From the NCBI RefSeq assembly GCF_009937975.1, contig NZ_AP018441.1:2356001-2420000 (forward strand): DNA of 64,000 nt, written 5' to 3'. The position numbers were made by a program, and so were the translations under genes. Positions 9,569-20,506 of the stretch are shown here, one piece after another (the first letter of the stretch is position 1; each line of letters starts with the position of its first letter). Under the pieces are notes generated by a model. The model did no database searches and was not told the origin of the DNA. It saw only the letters and a list, made by a program, of their open reading frames with translations. This DNA is from Undibacterium sp. YM2 (GTDB lineage: Bacteria; Pseudomonadota; Gammaproteobacteria; Burkholderiales; Burkholderiaceae_D).

Positions 9569-10315
9569 CTAAAGTTTTCTTCGCAGGGCAGTGAAGCTGG
9601 CTGGCTCCCATTCGCGCATGGCCAGCAATACCGCCGTGCCGCGCCTTTTCTTGAGCGGACTGCTCAAACTCTCGGTATGCAGCTCAGCCAGTTTTTGTCT
9701 CAGTTGGCGTATCTCAGCCTGGAATTTTTCAGCGGCGGCATCCGTCAGCATGCCGTGTATGAAATGCTGTGACTCATACTCATGACTAAACGGCGCATCC
9801 AGAAAATCTGCCATACCTGTGTCGTGGAAATATTGGCGTATGGGGCCATGTGGCAGCCAGTCAAAATCCCTGGAGATATTCAGGCGTATGCGATTATTTG
9901 GCATCAGGCTGATCAGGCATAATTTATCCAGGCGCAAGAGTTTGCTCAGACATTCTGTTTCACTGAGTTGGTAGACGTGCAGGATTTCTTCAAATTTCCA
10001 GTGATTCAGGGCGCAAACCGCCACTAGCAACAGTTTTGTGTCAGAGACCAATTCCTTTTCCTGCGCGGGGCTCAGGCTATGGATGCGGGTGTTGCTTGCA
10101 TTTGCCTCCTGCGTAATCTCCATCAGGCTAAAGCCCAGAAACTGGCTGATTTGCGCCAGCCTCTCTATACTCATATTGGTGCCATTATCGGCACTCAAGA
10201 GGCGCTTGATACTGGCCTCGGACAAATCCAGTGCCACAGCCACATCCCTGTATGTTTTGCCTTGCAGCTTCAATTGCTGCTTGATGCTGTTCAATAATTG
10301 CCGGATTTCAGTCAT
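9569..10315 (-). CDS. XRE family helix-turn-helix regulator
   Basis: 248 residues. Residues 1-70 form an HTH_3/XRE DNA-binding domain (YRDVAVALDLSEASIKRLLS, then MSIERLAQISQFLGFSLMEI). Residues 75-210 show no domain I recognise but contain leucine-rich, probably helical segments, and a C-terminal part that could dimerise. It is transcribed divergently from the CREST membrane protein gene, with 129 bases between the starts, so it may control that gene or itself. No prophage genes surround it. The effector is unknown. Confidence 0.85.
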   Translation of the reverse strand: MTEIRQLLNSIKQQLKLQGKTYRDVAVALDLSEASIKRLLSADNGTNMSIERLAQISQFLGFSLMEITQEANASNTRIHSLSPAQEKELVSDTKLLLVAVCALNHWKFEEILHVYQLSETECLSKLLRLDKLCLISLMPNNRIRLNISRDFDWLPHGPIRQYFHDTGMADFLDAPFSHEYESQHFIHGMLTDAAAEKFQAEIRQLRQKLAELHTESLSSPLKKRRGTAVLLAMREWEPASFTALRRKL

Positions 10316-10444
10316 GTTTGTGCATGCGCAAGGTTGCGGGATTTAATACTTCGATTGTTCTGTGGTGCTACTTTACCAGTATTAGTTACATTATTTGCTG
10401 CCTGTCTTCACAATTGCCTATCTCTTAAAACATGGGTGAAGAAA

Positions 10445-11245
10445 ATGAAAGCTGGATTGCGTACGCTGCCTTTGCTGATTTCGGCGCTGGCAGCCCTGGC
10501 ATTATTACTGCATGGACCGATTGCCCAGCTAGCGCATTATCATGACTTTGCTGACCAGTCAGACTGGGCGGGTATACCTCATGTGATTGATGTACTGACC
10601 AATCTTGGTTTTGCGATGGTGGCGATGGTTGGTGGCTGGTTTTTGCTGGAGAAATATCGCAAGGGCGATGTTGGTGTCGCATTCCCCGCTTATTGCGTCT
10701 TTGCTCTCAGTATCGCTGCTACTACCGTGGGTTCCAGTTATTACCATTTGGCACCTGACGATGCACGCCTGTTCTGGGATAGATTGCCCATTGCCTTTGC
10801 CTGTTGCAGTTTGCTGGCGGCAGTCAGGGCAGATAGTCTGCCAGGTATGGATGCGCGCAAAGCCTTTTTGGAGCTGGTGCTGTTATTGATGGCGGCTTTG
10901 ATGTCGGTGATCTGGTGGCAGCAGACAGGTGACTTGCGTCCCTATTTGCTGATACAGGGTTTGACTCTGGTATTGATCCCTTTATGGCAATGGATATGGA
11001 AAGCAGAACGTGCAGACCGCCTGGCATTTGGTGCAGCGATGTTTTTATACGTAATTGCAAAAATTACTGAAATGCTGGATGGACAGATTTTGCAGCAACT
11101 CCAGTTCATGAGCGGCCACAGTCTCAAGCACTTGCTGGCAGCCCTGGCTGCTGGCCTGATAGTCTGGCGCTGGCGTGCTCACAAGGAAGTACAAGCAAGA
11201 ACCACCGTTCAAAATATTGTAGTCCGCAGGCAAACTGCTTCATAA
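10445..11245 (+). CDS. CREST-superfamily (alkaline ceramidase-like) membrane protein
   Basis: 266 residues with about seven hydrophobic segments. The metal-site residues of the CREST superfamily (alkaline ceramidases, PAQR, Per1) are visible: SSYYHLAPDD (Ser and first His, about residues 98-107), FWDRLP (Asp), and the C-terminal GHSLKHLLAA with the HxxxH pair. That suggests a zinc-dependent amidase or hydrolase acting within the membrane; the substrate is unknown. A GTG at 10436 (VKKMKAG) is an alternative start. It is divergent from an XRE regulator. The following gene, tatD, is 48 bases downstream. Confidence 0.75.
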   Translation: MKAGLRTLPLLISALAALALLLHGPIAQLAHYHDFADQSDWAGIPHVIDVLTNLGFAMVAMVGGWFLLEKYRKGDVGVAFPAYCVFALSIAATTVGSSYYHLAPDDARLFWDRLPIAFACCSLLAAVRADSLPGMDARKAFLELVLLLMAALMSVIWWQQTGDLRPYLLIQGLTLVLIPLWQWIWKAERADRLAFGAAMFLYVIAKITEMLDGQILQQLQFMSGHSLKHLLAALAAGLIVWRWRAHKEVQARTTVQNIVVRRQTAS

Positions 11246-11293
11246 TCAGGCTATTAATCAATTAGCCTGGATTTGAAGCTATGTGTGGATATT

Positions 11294-12100
11294 ATGTGGA
11301 TAGATAGCCACTGTCATCTGGATGCAAGTGAGTTTGGCGGCACATCGCTGGCCGTTGCCGAAGCTGCTGCGCAGGCAGGCGTCTCGGCCATCGTTGTGCC
11401 TGCCGTTCACAAAAGCAATTTTGACACTGTCATTCAGCTGGGCGAGCAGCGACCTGATTGTTTTTATGCCCTCGGCATACACCCCATGTATGTGCCAACT
11501 TCAAAAGAAGAAGACTTGCTACTTCTGCGTGAAAAAGTAAGTGAGTTGATGGCTGGCGCAGATGCACACAAAAAATTGGTTGCCATAGGCGAAATTGGTC
11601 TCGACTATTTTGTACCTGCACTGACACAGAGCCCTTTGAAGGAAAAGCAGGAATACTTCTATACGGAACAACTGAAGCTAGCCAGGGATTTTGATTTGCC
11701 TGTGCTACTCCATGTAAGACGTTCACAAGACATCATACTCAAGCATTTGCGACGCATCAAAGTGAGAGGCGGCATTGCTCATGCTTTCAATGGTAGTGTG
11801 CAGCAGGCACAGACCTTCATTGACATGGGTTTCAAGCTGGGCTTTGGTGGCGCCATGACTTTCACGCGCGCCTTGCAAATACGCAGGCTGGCAACGGACT
11901 TGCCCTTGTCCAGCATCGTGCTGGAAACCGATGCGCCAGATATCCCGCCTAGCTGGTTGCCAGAGGGTGCGAATACACCAGCCCAGTTGCCAAAGATAGG
12001 AGCCGTGCTGGCGGAGTTACGTCATCTGAGTCTGGCTGAGGTGGCGCAAGCAACTACCGCCAATGCCATGCACATCATGCCACGCATGCAAAGGGGCTAG
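11294..12100 (+). CDS. tatD: TatD family metal-dependent hydrolase
   Basis: 268 residues from ATG 11294 (MWIDSHCHLDASEF), the canonical TatD start; the open frame upstream adds only a few unlikely residues. The metal-binding pattern of TatD DNases is present: HCHLD near the N-terminus, GEIGLDYF (Glu), LHVRRS (His), GIAHAFNG (His), and LETDAPD (Asp) near residue 217. The enzyme is a 3'-5' exonuclease or DNA-repair-type hydrolase in the cytoplasm. It is followed by comEC after 3 bases, a common betaproteobacterial arrangement. Confidence 0.95.
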   Translation: MWIDSHCHLDASEFGGTSLAVAEAAAQAGVSAIVVPAVHKSNFDTVIQLGEQRPDCFYALGIHPMYVPTSKEEDLLLLREKVSELMAGADAHKKLVAIGEIGLDYFVPALTQSPLKEKQEYFYTEQLKLARDFDLPVLLHVRRSQDIILKHLRRIKVRGGIAHAFNGSVQQAQTFIDMGFKLGFGGAMTFTRALQIRRLATDLPLSSIVLETDAPDIPPSWLPEGANTPAQLPKIGAVLAELRHLSLAEVAQATTANAMHIMPRMQRG

Positions 12101-12103
12101 TCT

Positions 12104-14548
12104 GTGCGGGCGGTGATGTTGGGATTGGTGTTTGGTGTCGCCATCTTGCAGCAGCAGGCAGAGCTATTGAGTTACAATTTTTTGGCGCTGTTGGTGGCTT
12201 CGTCACTAGTCATCATTCTTCTTTTGCTTAAATACAAACCAGAACCCTGGTTGCATCTGCCCGTGCGCTTTGCGCTTGCTGCTCTATTGGGCTTCGTCTG
12301 GGCCAGCGCTTATGCACATTTCTATATGCGCGAAGAGTTACCCAAAAAATGGGAAAACCAGGATGTGGTATTAACCGGCACCATAGACAGCCTGCCATTT
12401 CAGTTTGAACAAGGGCAAAGATTCAATTTCGCAGTCGAGCAAGTGCGTGCTGATGGTGTCGGTGATCTTACTGGCATTGCACATTGGCCATCCAAAGTCG
12501 CATTGTCCTGGTATGGTGTCGACCGTGGTAGCGATATGCGACAGGTGACGACAGTCCAGCCAGGAGAACGCTGGCAATTCAAAGTACGGCTGAAGCGCCC
12601 GCATGGCAACGCCAACCCACTCGCTGGCTTTGATTATGAGGCATGGCTGCTGGAGCAGGGTATACGTGCTACTGGTACTGTCAGGCTCGATAAATTTGAA
12701 CCGGAAGCCGTTATCTATAACCGCAAGCTGGCTGATTTTGTCTGGAGCATCAACAATGTCGTCGAATACAGCCGCGCCAGGTTACGCGACCGCATCCACG
12801 CTGCTTTGCCCGGCCAGCCCTATACCGGGGTGCTGGTTGCCCTGGTGGTTGGTGATCAGCGTGAAATTCCTCAGTCTGACTGGACCATATTTAACCGGGT
12901 GGGCATAGGTCATCTGATCAGTATCTCCGGCTTGCATATCACCATGGTTGCAGGCTTGTTTGCTGGCCTGGTATTTTACTTTTGGCGGCGCTCTTTCTTT
13001 CTCAATCTCTCTTTGCCCCTGCGTTTGCCTGCGCAAAAAGCAGCAGCACTGGCAGGTGCGCTGATGGCATTGGTCTATGTTGCCCTGGCTGGATTTGGTT
13101 TGCCAGCGCAAAGAACATTGATCATGCTCAGCGTGGTAGCGGTGGCGATATGGACAGGGCGCATCAGCAGTTTTTCTGCAGTATTAAGCCTGGCGCTTGG
13201 ACTGGTCGTATTGGCAGACCCGTGGGCGGTGTTGTCCGCGGGGTTTTGGTTATCCTTTGCGGCCGTCGGTGTCATTGTCTTTGCTACCGGTGGACAAGAG
13301 CGCCACAAACCTGAGGGGAGCCGTGCAGCTGGCCTCATCGCCTCTTTACGCTCTGCATCCCTCATGCAATATGCAGTGACCCTGGGTATGATCCCGCTGA
13401 CCATGTTTTTATTTGGCCAGATATCCCTCATCAGCCCGCTGGCAAATGCAATTGCCATTCCCCTCGTCAGCTTTGTTGTGACTCCACTGGCTCTGGTTGG
13501 CAGCATCCTGCCTGCGCCCTTGTCAGGATGGCTGCTGCAAATTGCTCATGTCTTCGTCGATTTTCTGGCGCGCTTCCTGACTTACTTCAGTGCCTTGCCC
13601 TATGCAGTGTGGACGGCGCCCATCCCCTCATTCTGGCTGTTTGCGTTGGCCATGGCCGGTGTCTTGTGGCTCCTGGCTCCCAGAGCCTGGCCCTTGCGCT
13701 GGCTGGGGCTGGTCTGTTGCTTGCCATTGTTATTGCAGACTTCGCAAAGACCAGCAGAGGGAGAGTTGGCTGTGACGGCACTGGATGTAGGGCAGGGTAT
13801 GGCTTTATTGCTGGAGACTGCACATCACAGGCTACTGTATGACAGCGGCCCCAGCCTTGGGCCTGAGTCAGACAGCGGCAGCCGCGTGATTTTGCCTTAT
13901 CTGCATGCGAGGGGCATCAATGAGCTTGATGTCATGATGATTTCCCATAACGATAATGACCATTCTGGTGGTGCGCTGAGCATACTCAGGCATTTGCCAG
14001 TAAGTCTGCTAAGCACGTCCCTGAGTCTGGATAGTCCCATCGTTCAAACTGCAAAGCAGCACTGGCGTTGCGTGGGCGGGCAATTCTGGGATTGGGATGG
14101 TGTGCATTTTGAGGTCTTGCAACCAGGCACGGCCAGTTATGAAAGTACGAAGTGGAAGCCAAATGCCCGCAGCTGCGTATTAAAAGTCTCTACCAAACTG
14201 CACTCCATCTTGCTGGCGGGTGATATAGAGGCCATACAGGAAGATGAATTGGTGAACAGTATCCCGCAAAAACTGAAAGCGGATATATTACTTGCGCCCC
14301 ACCATGGCAGTGGCACCTCTTCAACAGAACCTTTCCTGAAAGTGGTGCAACCAGAGCTGGCAATTTTCCAGGTAGGTTACCTGAACCGCTACCACCATCC
14401 CAAGCCAGAAGTCTTCCAGCGCTATGCTGATTTTGGAATAAAACGTCTAAGAACAGATGAATCGGGTGCAATCAGCATACAATTTGGCGCATCATTGAAA
14501 ACTTCACAATTCAGACAGGAAAACGCGCGTTACTGGTTTGACCGGTAA
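12104..14548 (+). CDS. comEC: DNA internalisation competence protein ComEC/Rec2
   Basis: 814 residues, starting at GTG 12104 just after tatD. Inner-membrane channel through which single-stranded DNA enters the cell during transformation. An N-terminal two- to three-helix block is followed by a soluble DUF4131-type domain (residues 75-215), then the multi-helix Competence domain (IGHLISISGLHITMVAG near 266-282), then a C-terminal metallo-beta-lactamase domain (LDVGQGMALLLE and SHNDNDHSGG, residues about 560-625, and LAPHHGSG near 730). All domains are complete. Neither comEA nor pilus genes are in this window, so competence is possible but not demonstrated. Confidence 0.94.
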   Translation: MRAVMLGLVFGVAILQQQAELLSYNFLALLVASSLVIILLLLKYKPEPWLHLPVRFALAALLGFVWASAYAHFYMREELPKKWENQDVVLTGTIDSLPFQFEQGQRFNFAVEQVRADGVGDLTGIAHWPSKVALSWYGVDRGSDMRQVTTVQPGERWQFKVRLKRPHGNANPLAGFDYEAWLLEQGIRATGTVRLDKFEPEAVIYNRKLADFVWSINNVVEYSRARLRDRIHAALPGQPYTGVLVALVVGDQREIPQSDWTIFNRVGIGHLISISGLHITMVAGLFAGLVFYFWRRSFFLNLSLPLRLPAQKAAALAGALMALVYVALAGFGLPAQRTLIMLSVVAVAIWTGRISSFSAVLSLALGLVVLADPWAVLSAGFWLSFAAVGVIVFATGGQERHKPEGSRAAGLIASLRSASLMQYAVTLGMIPLTMFLFGQISLISPLANAIAIPLVSFVVTPLALVGSILPAPLSGWLLQIAHVFVDFLARFLTYFSALPYAVWTAPIPSFWLFALAMAGVLWLLAPRAWPLRWLGLVCCLPLLLQTSQRPAEGELAVTALDVGQGMALLLETAHHRLLYDSGPSLGPESDSGSRVILPYLHARGINELDVMMISHNDNDHSGGALSILRHLPVSLLSTSLSLDSPIVQTAKQHWRCVGGQFWDWDGVHFEVLQPGTASYESTKWKPNARSCVLKVSTKLHSILLAGDIEAIQEDELVNSIPQKLKADILLAPHHGSGTSSTEPFLKVVQPELAIFQVGYLNRYHHPKPEVFQRYADFGIKRLRTDESGAISIQFGASLKTSQFRQENARYWFDR

Positions 14549-15380
14549 TGCAATGCCTATAGTTATGAACGAGACTACCGTAAAACCCATCATCCATTTT
14601 GTCCATGGCAATAGCTTTCCATCCGGGACTTATCGTATGTTCCTCGATCATTTGCGCTCTGACTATGAAGTTCATGCCACTGACATGGTCGGTCACGATC
14701 CGGCATATCCTGTCACAGATGGCTGGCGCAACCTGGTGCAGGAATTGATTGATACCTTGCAGGCTAGTTATCAGCAACCTGTGATTTTGCTGGGCCATTC
14801 GCTGGGTGGTATTTTGTCTTTAATGGCCGCCAGGGCCAGGCCAGACCTGGTGCGTTGCGTAGTGGTGCTGGATTCGCCAGTAGTCTCAGGTTGGCGGGCA
14901 ATGTTGTTGCGTATATTCAAGTCCCTGGGGCTGGACAAAAAGTTTTCACCTGCGCGTTTTTCAGAAAGGCGACGTCACCTTTGGAAAAATGAAGAAGAGG
15001 CTTATCAGCACTTTGCCTCCAAGGAGATGTTTGCGATCTGGCCGCCAGAAGTCTTGCGTGATTATATGAAAGCTGGACTTAAACCTCATGCTGAAGGCGT
15101 CACCCTGCGCTTTACCCGTGAAGTGGAAACGGCAATTTACCGTACTCTGCCACATGGCCTGGGCCGTTTGAATAAACGTCCACCCAATGTGCCAGTGGGT
15201 TTTGTAGGCGGGACTGAGTCCATAGAATGCCGTCAGGCAGGCCCTCATGCGACAAAAAAATTAATGGGTGATAATTACGTTCTTATTCCTGGTGGGCATC
15301 TGATCCCCATGGAAGTGCCTGGTCATACAGCCGCTGCTGTGCTGAACATGCTGGAAAGCATGAAACTAAGCTCCATATAA
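14538..15380 (+). CDS. Alpha/beta hydrolase
   Basis: 280 residues. Alpha/beta-hydrolase fold with nucleophile elbow GHSLGG (Ser about residue 91), an N-terminal oxyanion strand IIHFVHGNSFPSGTY and a C-terminal GGHLIPME supplying the catalytic His. The insert rich in charged residues (ARFSERRRHLWKNEEEAY) is probably the lid. The ORF start overlaps the end of comEC by 11 bases; ATG 14553 or 14568 (MNETTVKPI) are also possible starts. Substrate unknown; a carboxylesterase or lipase-like activity is likely. No signal peptide, so cytoplasmic. Confidence 0.85.
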   Translation: MTGNAMPIVMNETTVKPIIHFVHGNSFPSGTYRMFLDHLRSDYEVHATDMVGHDPAYPVTDGWRNLVQELIDTLQASYQQPVILLGHSLGGILSLMAARARPDLVRCVVVLDSPVVSGWRAMLLRIFKSLGLDKKFSPARFSERRRHLWKNEEEAYQHFASKEMFAIWPPEVLRDYMKAGLKPHAEGVTLRFTREVETAIYRTLPHGLGRLNKRPPNVPVGFVGGTESIECRQAGPHATKKLMGDNYVLIPGGHLIPMEVPGHTAAAVLNMLESMKLSSI

Positions 15381-15399
15381 ACACTATCGTGATAAATAC

Positions 15400-16344
15400 A
15401 TGAATCAAATCAAGCCTGTATTGAAATTTTCCACTTCACTGGCAGCAATGCTTTTTACTGCCAATGTATTTGCACAAGAGACTTTGCCATCCTGGGATGA
15501 ATTCACTCAGGTGCGGCAAACTGGCAAGACGACCTGGCAAGTGGACATTGATAATGACAGCCTCTTGCTGAAGAAGGATGATGGTTTTTACACCAGCGGT
15601 AACAGAATAGGACAAAGCTTTACCAAAGGGAGCGCAACACAAGCACTGACTTATGGCTGGCGACTGGGGCAGGAGCTATATACAGCATCAGACATCAAGC
15701 TGGCACCAAACCAGATCGCCAAAATTGATCATCCCTACGCTGGCTGGTTGTTTGCAGGCGTGTATCGTGAAAAGAATGAAGCCAATGGCAGCAGCCAGCG
15801 CCTGGGTCTGGATATAGGATGCCTGGGCCCTTGCGCTGGTGGCGAGTGGACGCAGACGCATTTGCACCGATTGCTGAAGCAGCCTTTGCCACAAGGCTGG
15901 AGTACACAACTGCGCAATGAATGGGGTGCAGTCTTATCAGGTGAATATTCGCCTGGCCGCATCGTGACCATGTCCAATGTAGATATTGCTCCGCGTGTGA
16001 AGGGCCGTTTTGGCAATATCTTTACTGATGCCAGTGCCGAGTTGATGATACGGGCAGGTAGCTTGAATGCACTGCCGGAGCAGCCAGCCAGTTATGGCTT
16101 CTTGCGTACGGAACTCAAAGCCGTTGCCTACAATGCAAGCATACAGGGCGGTTACTTTAGTAATCAGACTACTGCAGTCAAGCCAAAGAGCCTGATTGGC
16201 GAGTTTGAAATAGGCTATTTATGGCGTGCTGAAAACTTCGGTGCATCGGCATCTTTCATCCGCCGCAGCAATGAAATCAAGGAATTAAGCAATGGCCAGG
16301 GCGCACAGAGTTTTGCAAGATTGCAATTTATTTATGCAATGTAA
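15400..16344 (+). CDS. LpxR-like lipid A 3'-O-deacylase (DUF2219) outer-membrane protein
   Basis: 314 residues with a signal peptide ending in NVFAQ. The mature protein has the LpxR pattern: WQVDIDNDSLLL followed by DDGFYTSGNRIG (the Asn/Asp and Thr/Ser active-site regions), IDHPYAGWLF, and GPCAGGEWTQTHLHRLL with the Q...H of the catalytic site. It ends in an aromatic-rich beta-strand (FARLQFIYAM). LpxR forms a 12-strand barrel that removes the 3'-acyloxyacyl chain of lipid A, calcium-dependently, in the outer membrane. Family assignment is from motifs; activity on this organism's lipid A is inference. Confidence 0.83.
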   Translation: MNQIKPVLKFSTSLAAMLFTANVFAQETLPSWDEFTQVRQTGKTTWQVDIDNDSLLLKKDDGFYTSGNRIGQSFTKGSATQALTYGWRLGQELYTASDIKLAPNQIAKIDHPYAGWLFAGVYREKNEANGSSQRLGLDIGCLGPCAGGEWTQTHLHRLLKQPLPQGWSTQLRNEWGAVLSGEYSPGRIVTMSNVDIAPRVKGRFGNIFTDASAELMIRAGSLNALPEQPASYGFLRTELKAVAYNASIQGGYFSNQTTAVKPKSLIGEFEIGYLWRAENFGASASFIRRSNEIKELSNGQGAQSFARLQFIYAM

Positions 16345-16410
16345 ATCTGCTGATTCCTGAATTTTCAAGCTAATTGCGAGCGGGAATTCTCGCACATCAT
16401 GGCTTAGTGA

Positions 16411-18099
<1,689 letters not shown>

Positions 18100-18175
18100 G
18101 ATGTAAGGGATTTGATGCAGACCTCCAGCCGGGTAGTTTGAACACTGGTTTGTCTGTTATCTGCAAATTCTGATT

Positions 18176-18210
18176 AAAAAGGCGAGCCACTTTTGCGGTT
18201 CGCCTTTTTT
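18176..18210 (+). terminator. Rho-independent terminator after pyrG
   Basis: AAAAAGGCGA (18176-18185) pairs with TCGCCTTTTT (18200-18209), with an inner CC/GG pairing and a T-rich 3' arm. The A-rich 5' arm means it could also work from the opposite strand. Confidence 0.9.
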
Positions 18211-18512
18211 GCAAGACGGTACGTAGTTGCCTGAGGGAATGTTGTTGGCATACTCTGCAGAAGGTCATGGCAGGGATATGCCTGGCTTTTTGAGCCTGCT
18301 TTTCCATGATTTGATCTGTGGTGAAGGTTTTTTTGCTTACCAGCGTAAAAAGCCGCAAGAATAAAGTTTTGTCCGGCTTGAAGTGTCGCCGTAATGGGGT
18401 ATCATCTGCACCATCATTTTGGCTGTATCAATTCATTACAGCTTCCAGCTTTATTTGTCTGCAGGCATATCCGGCCAGTGGATGTTTTACAAATCAGATT
18501 CGTATTATTTTG

Positions 18513-18536
18513 TTAGATATTTTGTTCGATATTTTG
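18513..18536. repeat. Two tandem 12-bp repeats upstream of eno
   Basis: TTAGATATTTTG (18513-18524) is followed directly by TTCGATATTTTG (18525-18536), differing at one position. They lie 18-42 bases before the eno start, in the leader or promoter. Confidence 0.7.
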
Positions 18537-18554
18537 ATTGTTTAGGAGAATTGA

Positions 18555-19838
<1,284 letters not shown>

Positions 19839-19855
19839 TCTGGTATCGTGCAAAT

Positions 19856-19882
19856 AAAAAGGGGAACTGGGTTCCCCTTTTT
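19856..19882 (+). terminator. Rho-independent terminator after eno
   Basis: GGGGAAC (19861-19867), loop TGG, GTTCCCC (19871-19877), flanked by AAAAA and TTTTT. Perfect 12-bp stem if the A/T arms pair; potentially bidirectional. Confidence 0.93.
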
Positions 19883-19943
19883 CTTGTAGCTCTGCTTTTG
19901 GAAACAGATTGGTTTTGTTTTTATTTTTTTGCTTTAATTATCC

Positions 19944-20260
19944 GTGCGTTTGATAGCTCTTTCCTTTGCTGCCCTGTTGATGTTGATCCAATACCCGCTG
20001 TGGTTGGGTAAGGGGGGTGGTTGCGTGTCTGGGAGTTGGACAGGCAGGTAGCGCAGGTAAAAGGAAATAACGAAAAATTAAAAGAACGCAATGGCAAGCT
20101 CGAATCCGAAGTCCAGGATTTAAAGACAGGTACAGACGCGGTAGAAGAGCGTGCCCGTTTTGAGCTAGGCATGATCAAGAAAAATGAAATTTTCGTGCAG
20201 ATACTAGATGCCAATTCACCTGCTTCAACGACTGCACAGCCTGACCAGGTCAAGCGCTGA
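19944..20260 (+). CDS. ftsB: Cell division protein FtsB (as read, broken by a one-base frameshift)
   Basis: FtsB is a small bitopic divisome protein that links FtsL and FtsQ. Read from GTG 19944 the sequence begins [20 protein letters not shown], the expected membrane helix, but then runs out of frame. The coiled coil ([20 protein letters not shown]) and the [12 protein letters not shown] region continue in another frame to 20260. Adding one G to the G-run 20012-20017 joins them as [15 protein letters not shown] and yields 105 residues, the normal length. A TTG at 20021 would give only the coiled coil without a membrane anchor. Position directly after eno is the usual one. Since ftsB is generally essential, a sequencing error is the likely cause. 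Confidence 0.88.
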
Positions 20261-20506
20261 CAGTATTCATGGTCAGCCTGACGTGGCTGTGCTTCCTCAG
20301 TTATACCTCATTTACATCCCATATACATATAGCCACATATTTGTTCGTCCTGTATGTGGTCAAGCAGCATTCTGGTGTTAGAATCACCAGTCTTTTTTGC
20401 ATTTACATTTCGTAACAAAATTGCAGATATTGCATTTTCCTAGATGCCAGCTGTATTTTGTACTTTTTATGCATGAGCGCATTTGTGCTCAAACTTCGAT
20501 TACTTC

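Larger units (their letters stand above)
18100..18554. other. Intergenic region between pyrG and eno
   Basis: 455 bases with no convincing gene in any frame. It holds the pyrG terminator (18176-18210), a featureless stretch, and an AT-rich segment with two 12-bp repeats and the eno ribosome-binding site (AGGAGA, 18544-18549). kdsA, which commonly sits between pyrG and eno in related bacteria, is not here and I see no remnant of it. Confidence 0.7.

Noticed and set aside
16375..16394. TGCGAG...CTCGCA hairpin after the LpxR-like gene as a terminator
   Set aside because: Short stem without a T-run; it may only be a weak or Rho-assisted stop, so I did not list it.
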